Below are positions 22,464 to 31,959 of a stretch of DNA of 39,299 nucleotides, piece after piece. Position numbers and translations under genes: made by a program. The notes under the pieces are model-generated. The model ran no database searches, was not told where the DNA came from, and saw only the letters and a program-made list of their open reading frames with translations. The DNA lies in the NCBI GenBank assembly GCA_021809845.1, contig JAJZJW010000015.1, positions 1 through 39,299 on the forward strand. The letters are read 5' to 3'. Each line of letters opens with the position of its first letter. The stretch's first letter is position 1. This DNA comes from a bacterium. GTDB lineage: Bacteria; SZUA-79; Acidulodesulfobacterales; Acidulodesulfobacteraceae.

Positions 22464-22910
22464 TTAATGTCTCAGTACAGGATTTTTAGTTACCATGCCA
22501 ATCTTACTTATGCCTGCCATTTTTACAGCTGCCATTACCCTTATGACTTCACCGTAAGGTATGGACGAATCGGCCTTTAAAAATATTTCTTTATCTGTTC
22601 TGTTTTTATAAATAGCCCGTAATTTAGAAGTTAATGTTGACAGACTAACCTTTAGCGTATTAATATAGATGTCTTGCGACCTGTTTATAGAAACTACTAT
22701 AGTTTTTTCAGGCGACTTTATTGCACGTGCCGAAGCGGTGGGAAGATGAACTTTTATGCCGTGCTCAAGCATAGGCGCCGTTACCATAAATATTACCAGC
22801 AGCACAAGCATCACATCAACAAATGGCGTGATGTTTATTTCAGCCATAAATTTATAATTCGAAGACAAATTATTTTTTTCTTCTCTATTGTTATTATTTT
22901 GGACAAACAC
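22464..22910 (-). CDS. tolR: TolR/ExbD-type proton-channel protein
   Basis: This 148-aa inner-membrane protein has a short cytoplasmic N-terminus, one membrane helix with the proton-carrying Asp in AEINITPFVDVMLVLL (Asp32) and a periplasmic C-terminal domain. With TolQ it forms the motor that energises TolA. The start used here is GTG at 22910. The region between tolQ and tolR is triplicated and shows two ATG decoys resembling that start but out of frame. No Shine-Dalgarno precedes the GTG. The alternative is the internal Met22 (MAEINITPF), which would shorten the N-terminus. Confidence 0.93.
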   Translation of the reverse strand: MFVQNNNNREEKNNLSSNYKFMAEINITPFVDVMLVLLVIFMVTAPMLEHGIKVHLPTASARAIKSPEKTIVVSINRSQDIYINTLKVSLSTLTSKLRAIYKNRTDKEIFLKADSSIPYGEVIRVMAAVKMAGISKIGMVTKNPVLRH

Positions 22911-23044
22911 AATTTATTAATCTTTTAAAATTTGTTTTTCTACTTTGGACGAACATAATTTATTAATTAATCTTTTAAAATTTGTTTTTCTACTTTGGAC
23001 GAACATAATTTATTAATTAATCTTTTAAAATTTGTTTTTCTACT
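22899..23044. repeat. Threefold tandem copy of the tolQ-tolR junction
   Basis: Two identical 50-bp units (22945-22994 and 22995-23044) are followed by a third, diverged one (22899-22944, with a 4-bp deletion). Each holds the last nine codons and stop of tolQ, the spacer and the first four tolR-like codons (M/V-F-V-Q). The unit is not a multiple of three, so the two outer starts lead out of the tolR frame. Confidence 0.95.
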
Positions 23045-23718
23045 ATTGTCATAAATTCATATGCAAAATCATCCATCTCATTGACAAGCACTCTAACCTT
23101 GTTGGTATAATAGTTATATGCTATGACAGCCGGTATAGCAGCAAAAAGGCCTGCTGCGGTGGCAACAAGCGAATCGGCAATTCCGGGTGCAACGATGGCA
23201 AGTCCGGCAGTTCCGGCTTTCTGAATACTTTCAAAGGATGTCATAATACCCCAGACAGTGCCGAATAAACCGATAAATGGCGAGGTAGAACCTGTTGTGG
23301 CAAGAAAAGGTAAAGTCAATTCCAATTTCGATATTGAAGAAAGCTGTGATTTTTTTAAAGCTCTTTCGACTAAGTGAGAACCGTTTAGGTTAGCATCGTA
23401 TTCGCTTAGTAATTTTTCTTTATCCTCCGAAGCCATTTTCTTCAAACTTACCAATTCTTTATATGCCGATTCAAACATGGAAGCAACAGGGCTGTAATCC
23501 AAATTTTTAGCGGCGGACATAACATAATCCAACCTCTTAGATTCCCAGAAAATGTCTATAAATTCTTTATTTTCTCTTTTAGCTCTATTTAAATAACGAA
23601 GCTTATAAAATATAATTGCCCAAGAAGTCAAAGAGAAAAAAGCAAGGATTAGAAGAACCAGCTTTACTATTATATTTGCGTCTAAAATATGGGTTAAAAT
23701 GCCGAGACTATGAATCAT
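23017..23718 (-). CDS. tolQ: TolQ/ExbB-type proton-channel protein
   Basis: This 233-aa protein has three membrane segments (about 12-32, 135-157 and 175-197) with the family signature around TTGSTSPFIGLFGTVWGIM (about 140-158) and the MotA/TolQ-type VAPGIADSLVATAAGLFAAIPAVIAYN (about 176-202). It forms the pentameric stator around TolR that feeds proton-motive force to TolA. Its stop lies at the outer edge of the 50-bp repeats. No Shine-Dalgarno is seen before ATG. It heads the tolQRAB-cpoB set. Confidence 0.95.
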   Translation of the reverse strand: MIHSLGILTHILDANIIVKLVLLILAFFSLTSWAIIFYKLRYLNRAKRENKEFIDIFWESKRLDYVMSAAKNLDYSPVASMFESAYKELVSLKKMASEDKEKLLSEYDANLNGSHLVERALKKSQLSSISKLELTLPFLATTGSTSPFIGLFGTVWGIMTSFESIQKAGTAGLAIVAPGIADSLVATAAGLFAAIPAVIAYNYYTNKVRVLVNEMDDFAYEFMTIVEKQILKD

Positions 23719-23868
23719 ATTAGGTAAATTTAATTTTTATTTTTATTAAAAGCCATTGAATTTATAATATAATAATATTGCTATTATTTCTTTAAAAAAT
23801 AAAAAATATATAGCTAATCCGTTTAATTCGTTTAATTATTAATTATTAATTATTAATTGACAAATTTA

Positions 23869-23997
23869 TCAGACACGAACATCTTCATCCGGAAGCATTT
23901 CAAACTGGGTGCTGTCAACACCGCATTCAGGACATTCATCAGGCGGGGTTTCACCGTAATATATATATCCGCAAACTGTACATCTCCACGTATGCAA
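23869..23997 (-). CDS. Rubredoxin-like small iron protein
   Basis: A 42-aa product starts at TTG (23995-23997), seven bases after GAGGTGA. It reads WRCTVCGYIYYGETPPDECPECGVDSTQFEML (residues about 4-35, given without spacing only in part), so both CxxC iron-binding pairs are present (Cys at about 6, 9, 22 and 25). The loop after the second pair is that of the compact rubredoxin domain found at the C-terminus of rubrerythrins. It should hold one Fe(SCys)4 centre and carry electrons, for example to rubrerythrin or other oxygen-defence enzymes. It stands alone 150 bp upstream of tolQ. Confidence 0.9.
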   Translation of the reverse strand: MHTWRCTVCGYIYYGETPPDECPECGVDSTQFEMLPDEDVRV

Positions 23998-24000
23998 AAT

Positions 24001-24452
24001 TAAATCACCTCTTTTTATCTTTTCTATTTTATATTTATATTAATTTTTATGATATATTATATTTATATTTTTTTATGAAATATAGAAAACAAAACCGTCT
24101 TTTAAGTTACAGTTAAGTAATATAAGTTAAGTAATATAATTTTAATTATAGATTATTATTGACGAATTTACAATAATTATTGTTGATAAAAAAAATATAT
24201 TGACAATTTAAAACAATAACTATATATTGTTGAATATTTAAATATAATTCTATATATTGTGAAATGTTTAATAATTTAATAATTTAATAATTTAATAATT
24301 TAATAATTTAATAATTTAATAATTTAATAATTTAATAATTTAATAATTTAATAATTTAATAATTTAATAATTTAATAATTTAATAATTTAATAATTTAAT
24401 TTTCAATTTTCAATTTTCAATTTATTTACAACCATAAAACAAGGATGCGCAA
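24001..24452. other. 452-bp gene-free region upstream of nrdJ
   Basis: The region between the divergent rubredoxin and nrdJ genes is over 80% A+T. It holds the 8-bp microsatellite (24267-24403) and a TTTTCAA triplet run (about 24400-24420). I see no cobalamin-riboswitch pattern and no NrdR-box-like pair. Confidence 0.6.
24267..24403. repeat. 8-bp microsatellite (AATAATTT), about 17 units
   Basis: An uninterrupted tandem of the 8-mer fills about 137 bp, followed directly by three TTTTCAA units and then the nrdJ leader about 50 bp before the start. Such runs change length by slippage and could alter promoter spacing. Confidence 0.95.
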
Positions 24453-27086
24453 ATGGATATTAATAAGAAGAATTTAAATGTCGAAAAAACTGCGGACTTA
24501 AAAACGGTTCTTGAAGCGGATATTCTAAAAGATGCTCTATTAAAAAATTTTAGCGAAAATGCAGTAACGGTTCTAAAAAAACGCTACTTGGCAAAAAATA
24601 CGGACGGTTCCATAATCGAAAATATTTCTGGAATGTTCGAACGGGTTGCAGAAAACATCTCGGAAGCAGATTATAATTATAATTCTTCTAAAGAAAATGT
24701 CGCAAAGTTAAAACATGATTTTTACGATGAAATGTCTAATTTGAGATTTCTTCCGAATTCTCCCACCTTAATGAACGCCGGCAGGCCGCTGCAGCAGCTA
24801 TCCGCGTGTTTTGTGCTTCCCATAGAAGACTCTATGAGTTCAATATTTGAAACATTAAAAAATACGGCTCTTATACACCAAAGCGGGGGCGGCACAGGGT
24901 TTTCGTTTTCTAAATTAAGACCTAAAAATGATGTTGTTCATTCTACAAAAGGGGTATCCAGCGGTCCTGTTTCATTTATGCAAGTTTTTAATGCAGCTAC
25001 CGAAGCCGTTAAACAGGGGGGTACAAGAAGAGGCGCTAATATGGGAATTCTTAACATAGACCATCCCGATATCATCGATTTTATAACCTCTAAAAAAGAT
25101 ACCTCAAAACTTAATAATTTCAATATATCAGTTGCAATAACGGAAGATTTTATAAACAAAGTGCTAAAAAATGAAAAATATCCGCTAATTAATCCGAGAA
25201 ACAAAGAAATAGTAAAATATCTCAACGCAAAAGAGGTGCTTAATACAATAATAGAGCTGGCATGGAAAAGCGGTGAACCGGGCATAATTTTCATAGACAG
25301 GATCAATAAATTAAATCCCGTCCCGTCAGCCGGTATGATTGAATCTACAAACCCATGTGGCGAACAACCTCTAATCCCTTATGAATCTTGCAACCTCGGC
25401 TCTATAAACATAGGGAAATTTGTAAAAAAGCACCCTATAAATATAGGCGGATTAAAAATAATGAACTCTGCCAATCACTCAGATGATTATTATGCAAATT
25501 TCATAGATGGTTTAATAGATTGGGAATCTTTAAGAAAAACTGTTCATATAGCTACCCACTTTTTGGACAATGTTATAGACAAAAATAATTACCCTCTTGA
25601 CAAAATAAAAGAAACCACGCTGTCAAATAGGAAAATAGGATTAGGCTTAATGGGATATGCTGATACTCTTATAAAATTGGATATTCCGTATAACAGCAAT
25701 ATTGCATTGCAGACAGCTGAAAAAATAATGGAATTTATAAACAGCGAATCGAAGGAAAAATCTCAAGAGCTTGGAAAAATACGGGGAAGTTTTCCTAATT
25801 TTGAAAATTCAATATGGAAAACAAGATATAAAGCAATGCGGAACGCGACCACTACCACAATAGCTCCGACAGGCACTATAAGCATTATAGGCGGAGCTTC
25901 AAGCGGCATAGAACCTTTATTTGCGCTAAGTTACGAAAGGCATGTTTTAGATAATCAGTCATTAATAGAAATTGATAAAAATTTAAAAGATAAATTTGAA
26001 GAACTAGGTATTTTTTCCGATGAATTAATAAATTTTATAGCAAAGGAAGGTAAATTTGACAAAAATACATATCAAAACTGGAAACATCAAAATCCATTGC
26101 CGTTAAAAATAAATCCTGAAATAAAAAAGTTATATGAAAAAAACGGAGAAAAACTAGAAGAATATAAAATATTTGATTATTTAAGTTCAATTTTCATCAC
26201 AAGCCACGATATTTTGCCTAAATGGCACGTGTTAACGCAAGCTGCGTTTCAAAAATATACTGATAACGCTGTCAGCAAAACAGTAAATTTTCCCCATGAT
26301 GCTACCAAAGAAGATATTGAAGAAGTTTATACGCAAGCATACAAACTTAATCTTAAAGGAATTACTGTTTATAGGGACGGTTCCCGAGAACAAGTTTTAA
26401 CAACGCCGAAATCGCAAGAACGGAAAACACAAAACGAAAATAGCATTACAAACAACAGCAACGCGGATAATAATTTCACCGAACTGAATAACTCAAACCC
26501 AAGCTCAATAAGATGTTTGACTATAGAACCGAGAAAACGCCCTGATATTATTCACGGAGTTACAATAAAGACCGTAACAGGCTGCGGACCTTTATACGTT
26601 ACTGTAAATAAAGACGAAAATGGAGCGCCTTTTGAAATTTTTAACTCTATAGGTAAATCAGGCGGGTGCGCTCAAAGCCAGACAGAATCTATAGGCAGGA
26701 TGGTCAGCATGGCATTACGCTCAGGAATAGATGCTGAAGAAATTATAAGTCAGCTAAAAGGAATAAGGTGCAATCAGCCATACGGATTTGGAGAAAATAT
26801 TATTTATTCCTGTGCAGATGCTATTGGTAAAGCTCTTGAAAAAAGCTTAAAAGAGATGACCTATCCGAAAGAACGCAACTGCCAAGACGATACTTCAAAT
26901 AATATTATAAATAAAAATAATAACAATAGCTATAAAAATAATCACAAAATCAATAAAAGCAATATTGATGCATCAGAGTTAAACGCTCAATTCAGAGGCG
27001 CATGCCCGTCTTGCGGCGGTTCAAATCTTAAACATGCCGAAGGCTGCACTGTATGTTTAGATTGCGGCTATTCCGACTGCGGTTGA
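24453..27086 (+). CDS. nrdJ: Adenosylcobalamin-dependent (class II) ribonucleotide reductase
   Basis: This 877-aa enzyme reduces ribonucleotides to deoxyribonucleotides by a B12-generated thiyl radical and needs no oxygen. LSACFVLP (Cys about 118) and the later NPCGEQPLIPYESCNLGSIN (about 298-317) hold the catalytic cysteines. ATTTTIAPTGTISIIGGAS (about 461-479) is the family's substrate-phosphate loop. The C-terminus (about 850-877) is a zinc-ribbon-like CPSCGG...CTVCLDCGYSDCG with the swinging redox Cys pair. An Asn/Lys-rich insert (about 810-840) precedes it, probably a flexible linker. AAGGAT lies before ATG. It is alone, with a strong terminator at 27304. Confidence 0.96.
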   Translation: MDINKKNLNVEKTADLKTVLEADILKDALLKNFSENAVTVLKKRYLAKNTDGSIIENISGMFERVAENISEADYNYNSSKENVAKLKHDFYDEMSNLRFLPNSPTLMNAGRPLQQLSACFVLPIEDSMSSIFETLKNTALIHQSGGGTGFSFSKLRPKNDVVHSTKGVSSGPVSFMQVFNAATEAVKQGGTRRGANMGILNIDHPDIIDFITSKKDTSKLNNFNISVAITEDFINKVLKNEKYPLINPRNKEIVKYLNAKEVLNTIIELAWKSGEPGIIFIDRINKLNPVPSAGMIESTNPCGEQPLIPYESCNLGSINIGKFVKKHPINIGGLKIMNSANHSDDYYANFIDGLIDWESLRKTVHIATHFLDNVIDKNNYPLDKIKETTLSNRKIGLGLMGYADTLIKLDIPYNSNIALQTAEKIMEFINSESKEKSQELGKIRGSFPNFENSIWKTRYKAMRNATTTTIAPTGTISIIGGASSGIEPLFALSYERHVLDNQSLIEIDKNLKDKFEELGIFSDELINFIAKEGKFDKNTYQNWKHQNPLPLKINPEIKKLYEKNGEKLEEYKIFDYLSSIFITSHDILPKWHVLTQAAFQKYTDNAVSKTVNFPHDATKEDIEEVYTQAYKLNLKGITVYRDGSREQVLTTPKSQERKTQNENSITNNSNADNNFTELNNSNPSSIRCLTIEPRKRPDIIHGVTIKTVTGCGPLYVTVNKDENGAPFEIFNSIGKSGGCAQSQTESIGRMVSMALRSGIDAEEIISQLKGIRCNQPYGFGENIIYSCADAIGKALEKSLKEMTYPKERNCQDDTSNNIINKNNNNSYKNNHKINKSNIDASELNAQFRGACPSCGGSNLKHAEGCTVCLDCGYSDCG

Positions 27087-27607
27087 TACAATAAATAAAT
27101 TGCACAAAAGTACAAATAATAAAAATAATAATATAAAAGTATCCGACCGCTCAATTCATTTTTTTTGTCTACGAAAATTTAAGAAATCCTAGCTTATAAG
27201 CATAAGATATTTATTAAATAATGCTTAAATAAATAAAACCGTGCGGTACTTATACCTATGGGGATAATTTAGATTATAAAAAACAAATACTGCTTAAATA
27301 AATAAAACCCCTGCTTAATCTCTTATCAGCAAATAATATGCTTTTAAGAGTATCAAGCAGGGGTTTTTCTTCCAGGGGGATGGAAACTATGAAACTATGA
27401 AATTATGAAATTATGAATTATATGTTAAGGCAGCTGCTTATTAAATTATTGTAGGCAACCGAATCGTTAATAATTTATTTATTTATATTTATTTATTTAT
27501 TCGCAAAAAATAAAGAATTAAAAAAATCGGCTAAAATTAAAATAATATAAATATTACAGCTGCTATAACATTAACTCATTAGTTTGTAATTGCTTTATGT
27601 TTTAAAA
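27087..27607. other. 521-bp convergent gap after nrdJ
   Basis: This gap between nrdJ and the leftward DUF302-like gene holds two copies of a GCTTAAATAAATAAAACC motif (27221-27240 and 27292-27309), the long terminator hairpin (27304-27367) and AT-rich low-complexity sequence. No gene is visible. Confidence 0.6.
27304..27367. terminator. Long branched bidirectional terminator
   Basis: AAAACCCCTGCTT (27304-27316) pairs perfectly with AAGCAGGGGTTTT (27355-27367), followed by more T. Inside, CTCTTA pairs with TAAGAG and AGCA with TGCT, so the hairpin stacks through most of its length. A runs on one side and T runs on the other let it work for nrdJ and, in reverse, for the opposing gene. Confidence 0.9.
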
Positions 27608-28606
27608 TTAATATGCAGTTCCGTAAAGGATTAGTCTTTTCAGGGAACCCTGAATAGAGCCCGGCATCCCCATATGCTGCATGAATGCCCACATTCCTGC
27701 ATCGGCAAAATAATATTTCATCCTCCACATTTCGCCTAATATACCGATATTGGTATAATTTCCGTCACGATATACTAAAATTTCAATAGGAAAGGCGGAA
27801 CTGTGGTCTATACCGGGATTTTTATATGTTTTTGTGGCTCTTGCTCCGCTGTCTATTGAAATGCTGTGTCTTTCGGTAGAATTTCTTGTTAATCCTAACT
27901 CTATAAAACCTGACGACGGATCATTTATTTCATAAGCATAATGCCACCTGCTTTTGTTTATTTGAATTCCTTTTTTAACTAAAGCAGCAACACCTTCAAG
28001 ATTTGAATTTGTGCTTCCGGAGTAATTCTGAACTACAACAACGCTGCCCGGAAAAGAACCGCCTCCTATACCGCCGGGAAATCTCCCTGTTCTCATTGGA
28101 CCGTATTGAGTATTTGATGGCGTACCTCCTACCGCTGCGCTAATCGCACTTTTAATCTTATTGTTTATTTTGGCAGCATAAGGAATATATGAATTTCCCG
28201 AAAATGTTCTTGCAATAGCGGGAAGATTAAGCATGCTTACAACCGTTCCCTGCGTGGGAGTTGTATAAACGCTCACTCTGAGCGGCAAACCAAACGCCGC
28301 AACCGGATTTTTGCCGTTATCCGTCATATATGCGTCATAAGATTTATTATTAGCTACAACGACAGTAGATATATGAGAATCCCCCTTAGGAAGCGAAATT
28401 CTTTTTACTGAAATAACATTCCAGCCGATACTATTCAAGGCATTTTTAACTTTACCTACGACAGAAGAATAGCTGCCTCCTACATTTACCGCCACATTTG
28501 TAAAAACCCCATAAGTAGCAGCATGGGATTTTAAACTGCTAAACGAAATAATAAATGCGCTCAGCATAAAAATAAAAATTAACTTCCTAAATAATTTTGA
28601 GCCCAT
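27608..28606 (-). CDS. Secreted protein with DUF302-like N-terminal domain
   Basis: This 332-aa protein has an N-terminal signal sequence (about 7-29, ending SHAA). Residues about 40-150 resemble DUF302: a start with paired hydrophobic strands, then FGLPLRVSVYTTPTQGTVVSMLNLPAIARTF, like the LPLRVxVYE..GxTxVSxxNP core of that family. A Gly-rich linker (RFPGGIGGGSFPG, about 172-184) leads to a second domain of unknown type (about 200-332), rich in aromatic residues and ending in a hydrophobic YFADAGMWAF helix. GAGG precedes the start. The domain call is moderate; the second half is not recognised. It is alone between two convergent gaps. Confidence 0.55.
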   Translation of the reverse strand: MGSKLFRKLIFIFMLSAFIISFSSLKSHAATYGVFTNVAVNVGGSYSSVVGKVKNALNSIGWNVISVKRISLPKGDSHISTVVVANNKSYDAYMTDNGKNPVAAFGLPLRVSVYTTPTQGTVVSMLNLPAIARTFSGNSYIPYAAKINNKIKSAISAAVGGTPSNTQYGPMRTGRFPGGIGGGSFPGSVVVVQNYSGSTNSNLEGVAALVKKGIQINKSRWHYAYEINDPSSGFIELGLTRNSTERHSISIDSGARATKTYKNPGIDHSSAFPIEILVYRDGNYTNIGILGEMWRMKYYFADAGMWAFMQHMGMPGSIQGSLKRLILYGTAY

Positions 28607-29024
28607 AATGCACTTTCCTCCTCTAATGTAATGTTTGTTAATGTGATTAATTATTATTTTTAATTAAAATCAATATTTAAAAATAATATTTAGTTTTTAT
28701 CATATTATAAAATGTAAGTCAATTAATAATTTACATTAAATTAATATAATAATTAAATAATTGAATAATTAAATAATTGCATAATTGAATAATTGAATAA
28801 TTGAATAAAAATTAAATAGTATAATACTATATTAGTATAATAAATAATTAAATAATATAATTATAATAGTATAATAGTTAAACAATACGATACTTGAATA
28901 ATTTTGTTACAATTATTAAGACAAGCTGATAATTAAATAATAGCGGATTAATTGGGTTAAAATTATTTAAGATGAATATAATATTAATATTATTAATATT
29001 ATTATTAATATATAGATATGCTTT
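28607..29024. other. 418-bp AT-rich gap with AATTGAATAATTG-type repeats
   Basis: No gene is visible between the DUF302-like gene and the diguanylate cyclase. Around 28745-28805 units near AATAATTGAATAATTG recur, and 28980-29010 is a TATTAATATTAT run. Both look like slippage repeats. Confidence 0.6.
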
Positions 29025-31643
29025 TTACGATTTTAATTCCGGGGCTGGTTTAGCAAGAAAAAATCCTTGTCCATAATCTACGCCTAATTTTGTAACTTCC
29101 TGCAATACTTCCTCATTTTCTATAAATTCTGCAATAGTTTTAATACCGACTTCCCTTGCTATAGAAACAGAACTTATCACAAAAGCCCTGTCTATTTTAT
29201 CTGTCATTATACTTCTTATAAATTCACCGTCAATTTTGATAAAATCGACTGGAAAATGTTTAATATACAAAAAAGAACTAAAACCAGACCCAAAATCGTC
29301 TACCGCAAACCTGAAGCCTTCATATTTCAAATTAGTAACAAACTTTTCAAGAAGGGTTATGTTTTTAATAGTTTCTCTTTCTGTAAGTTCAAAGACTATT
29401 CTATCAGGATTTATATTGTATTTTAAAATGATTTCTTTAACATTTTTAATAAACTCGGAAAGAATCAAGGATTTTGGAGACAGATTAACAAATAAAAACC
29501 CGTCAAAATCGCTTTCTTTCATCATTTTAAACGCTTTTTCCATTAATAAAAGGTCTAATTTATGCGCTACGCCGATTGCTTCAGCCACTTCTATAAATTC
29601 CCCTGCCAAAAGCGTTGTCCCTTGATAATTTATTCTCATGAGAAGTTCGTTGGCAAGAATCTTATTATCTTTTAATCCGACAATCGGTTGAAAATAAGGG
29701 ATAATGACTTCTGTTCTATTTAATGCATCTATTACCATATTGCTCTTTTCCCGAGCTTCCTGATATACAGTAATCATGTCTTCTTCCTGTGCTACATAAA
29801 CCTGATTTTTACCTTTAGCCTTCGCTTTATACATCATATTATCAGTAAGCATAAAAATATCCTTTTCGTTAGCTGCAGACTGAGGATATGATGCAACGCC
29901 TATAGAAGAGGTTACTCCAATATTTTTTTTGTTATCGGAATATTTTAGCAGCAAGGCTCCGATTTTTTCCCTGATTCTTTCAGCTATCATGTATGCCTGC
30001 TCTATACCGGCTCCCGGAAGAATTATCGCAAACTCGTCTCCTCCGTATCTTGCTAAAATATCCCCGCTTCTTTTTAATTTATTTAAAATATCTGCAACAT
30101 TCTGAAGCATTGTATCTCCGAAATTATGCCCGTACATATCGTTAATAAATTTAAAATTGTCTAAGTCTATAAACAATAAACTGAATATAGAATTATTCCT
30201 ATTGGCTCTTTCTGTTTCATAATGAAGAAATTCATTAAAAACTCTCTGATTATAAAGTTCCGTAAGTCCGTCTCTTGTAGCATAATATTCAAGGTCTTTG
30301 GTATATTTATAAATTGCTTTTATCGAACCTATGACGTTCAAAAGAGTCGTCAGAACACTATTTATTACTAACTCTCTGGTGCTGTCAAGAGATTCTTCGG
30401 CCTGAACTCCTATCCCGACTATACCGCCAATATGAGGCGTGTTCAGTATTATTTTTTTAGTTTTAACTAAAATATCATCAGCGGTCAATTCAGGCAGCTT
30501 AATCTTTCTATCAGCTATATTATGGGTTATTATTATATTCCTCATATCTTTCAATAAAGGACTGAAACTGTCATGATATATATTTTGATTTACCATTTTG
30601 TTGAATATTATTTTTGTTTTTTCCGTCGGTTCTCCTTTCCAGAAAACTTCCAGTTCTATGAGCTCTTCATCCTGCACGAATATTGAAAATACATTATAAA
30701 CTTTAATAATATTATTCATTTCAACCAGCAGATTAAAAACATGCTCTTTCCAATCTTTTACCACTTCGGAGGTTATTATAAAACGCTCCAGAAGTTTGAT
30801 TTCAAATTCCAGTATATCTTTGTCAATAGCAACATCTCTAAGTTTTGACGAAAGTTTTACAATACCCTGATAAACACTGTTAAACTCTTCAAATTTAAGG
30901 TCGGAAAGATTAGATTCCAACATTTTTAAATCTCTGACAGTATTAATATTTTCAACTTCTTTATTGATACTATTTATGCCTTTTTTGACAGATTTTCTTA
31001 AAATAAAAGCCACGAATGCCCCGCCTATAATAGGCAGCAAGAATATAAGCATTAAAAACGCATAATAATAATATTGAATTTTTTTAGTTAAATAAACAGG
31101 ATTGAATGAAACTTCGATAACGCTGTTGACATCGCCTTTCTTAGCCATAGTATGACATTTAAGACATAACTCTTTATCTTTTAGCGGGTAGGTATATACA
31201 GACAAACCTTTGATTTTTTTATACTGAGGCAAACCTGTTGAAAACGAACGTTTTACGACAGAATTTTCGGCAGGCTCAGAGATTTTACCGAACTGCCTAG
31301 AAACAATTTTACCTTCAAAGATACTTACATTTACCATTTTTTCAGAATCAGAAGATTTTTTTAGGGCTCTTATAAAATCGGCAACCTGCTTCTCATTCCA
31401 TCCTCTTTTCATTACCTGAAACATAGTGTTAAATGTTTCGTTGGCAATGTAAGAACTGGTGATTTTAGTTCCGGTATTAATGATTTTGTTGGTAAAATTC
31501 GACAATAACAGTGCAGATAGTGCTGCAATCAAAATAGAAACAGATATTGCTATTGATAAAATAAACTTATCTAACCTTTTAAATTTGAAGAGTTTAAGTA
31601 TAATATCTATCGTAGATTTAAGTACCTTATGAAAGTAATTCAT
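29025..31643 (-). CDS. Membrane heme-sensor diguanylate cyclase/phosphodiesterase (GGDEF-EAL)
   Basis: This 872-aa protein makes or breaks c-di-GMP. Start is taken at ATG 31643, overlapping the thioredoxin-like gene by 17 bp. Two membrane segments (about 28-50 and 192-214) bracket a periplasmic domain containing CLKCH, a c-type heme motif of the Tll0287/DUF3365 kind that can sense redox state, NO or oxygen. A long middle region, partly GAF-like, precedes GGDEF with RYGGDEF. The C-terminal EAL domain has ELLMR in place of EALLR but keeps NLS, ELTE, DDFG, KIDG, the late Glu (AEFIENE) and YGQG, so both activities may be intact. The overlap suggests co-expression with the thioredoxin-like protein. 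Confidence 0.85.
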   Translation of the reverse strand: MNYFHKVLKSTIDIILKLFKFKRLDKFILSIAISVSILIAALSALLLSNFTNKIINTGTKITSSYIANETFNTMFQVMKRGWNEKQVADFIRALKKSSDSEKMVNVSIFEGKIVSRQFGKISEPAENSVVKRSFSTGLPQYKKIKGLSVYTYPLKDKELCLKCHTMAKKGDVNSVIEVSFNPVYLTKKIQYYYYAFLMLIFLLPIIGGAFVAFILRKSVKKGINSINKEVENINTVRDLKMLESNLSDLKFEEFNSVYQGIVKLSSKLRDVAIDKDILEFEIKLLERFIITSEVVKDWKEHVFNLLVEMNNIIKVYNVFSIFVQDEELIELEVFWKGEPTEKTKIIFNKMVNQNIYHDSFSPLLKDMRNIIITHNIADRKIKLPELTADDILVKTKKIILNTPHIGGIVGIGVQAEESLDSTRELVINSVLTTLLNVIGSIKAIYKYTKDLEYYATRDGLTELYNQRVFNEFLHYETERANRNNSIFSLLFIDLDNFKFINDMYGHNFGDTMLQNVADILNKLKRSGDILARYGGDEFAIILPGAGIEQAYMIAERIREKIGALLLKYSDNKKNIGVTSSIGVASYPQSAANEKDIFMLTDNMMYKAKAKGKNQVYVAQEEDMITVYQEAREKSNMVIDALNRTEVIIPYFQPIVGLKDNKILANELLMRINYQGTTLLAGEFIEVAEAIGVAHKLDLLLMEKAFKMMKESDFDGFLFVNLSPKSLILSEFIKNVKEIILKYNINPDRIVFELTERETIKNITLLEKFVTNLKYEGFRFAVDDFGSGFSSFLYIKHFPVDFIKIDGEFIRSIMTDKIDRAFVISSVSIAREVGIKTIAEFIENEEVLQEVTKLGVDYGQGFFLAKPAPELKS

Positions 31644-31959
31644 TGGCATCTTCTTTGGTAGGAATACCCACATATGAAAGCTTGCCATCGATAATAGTTG
31701 AAGGAACGCTTCTTATATATAAACTGATTGATATTCGTCTGCCTTCAGGTTCTGAAACATCAATTAGTCTATAAGTAAAATCTTTCCTTTCGTCAAACAA
31801 TGTTTTCCAGACCCTATCGGCAGGAACACATTCTTCGCACCATTTCGAGACAAGCAATAATACTTCATGCTTAATTGCTTTTTTATCTTCATGGACAGTA
31901 CCGGCAGGGTTGTTGATATTATTGCCGTCTGCAAGTGCATTGCTATCTTCGCTATTCAT
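31627..31959 (-). CDS. Thioredoxin-fold protein
   Basis: This 110-aa cytosolic protein has the fold's redox motif WCEEC (about 40-44) followed by a helix, and a cis-Pro strand SVPSTIIDGK (about 86-95), then YVGIPTKEDANELL. It lacks a signal peptide. The stop lies inside the start of the following cyclase gene, so they are translationally coupled. A likely job is keeping cysteines or the sensor heme apoprotein reduced, or relaying redox state, but this is inferred from position alone. Its start is preceded by A-rich sequence without a clear ribosome site. Confidence 0.8.
   Translation of the reverse strand: MNSEDSNALADGNNINNPAGTVHEDKKAIKHEVLLLVSKWCEECVPADRVWKTLFDERKDFTYRLIDVSEPEGRRISISLYIRSVPSTIIDGKLSYVGIPTKEDANELLS

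Noticed and set aside
24267-24403. Candidate CRISPR array
   Set aside because: Units are 8 bp and directly adjacent, with no unique spacers. The 50-, 65-, 78- and 128-bp repeats elsewhere also have no spacers. No cas operon is present.
24001-24452. Possible cobalamin riboswitch before nrdJ
   Set aside because: A B12 riboswitch would be plausible for a B12-dependent enzyme, but the leader is low-complexity and I find none of the conserved B12-box sequence.
24938-25306. 122-codon minus-strand frame
   Set aside because: It is antisense inside nrdJ in a conserved region and has no ribosome site.
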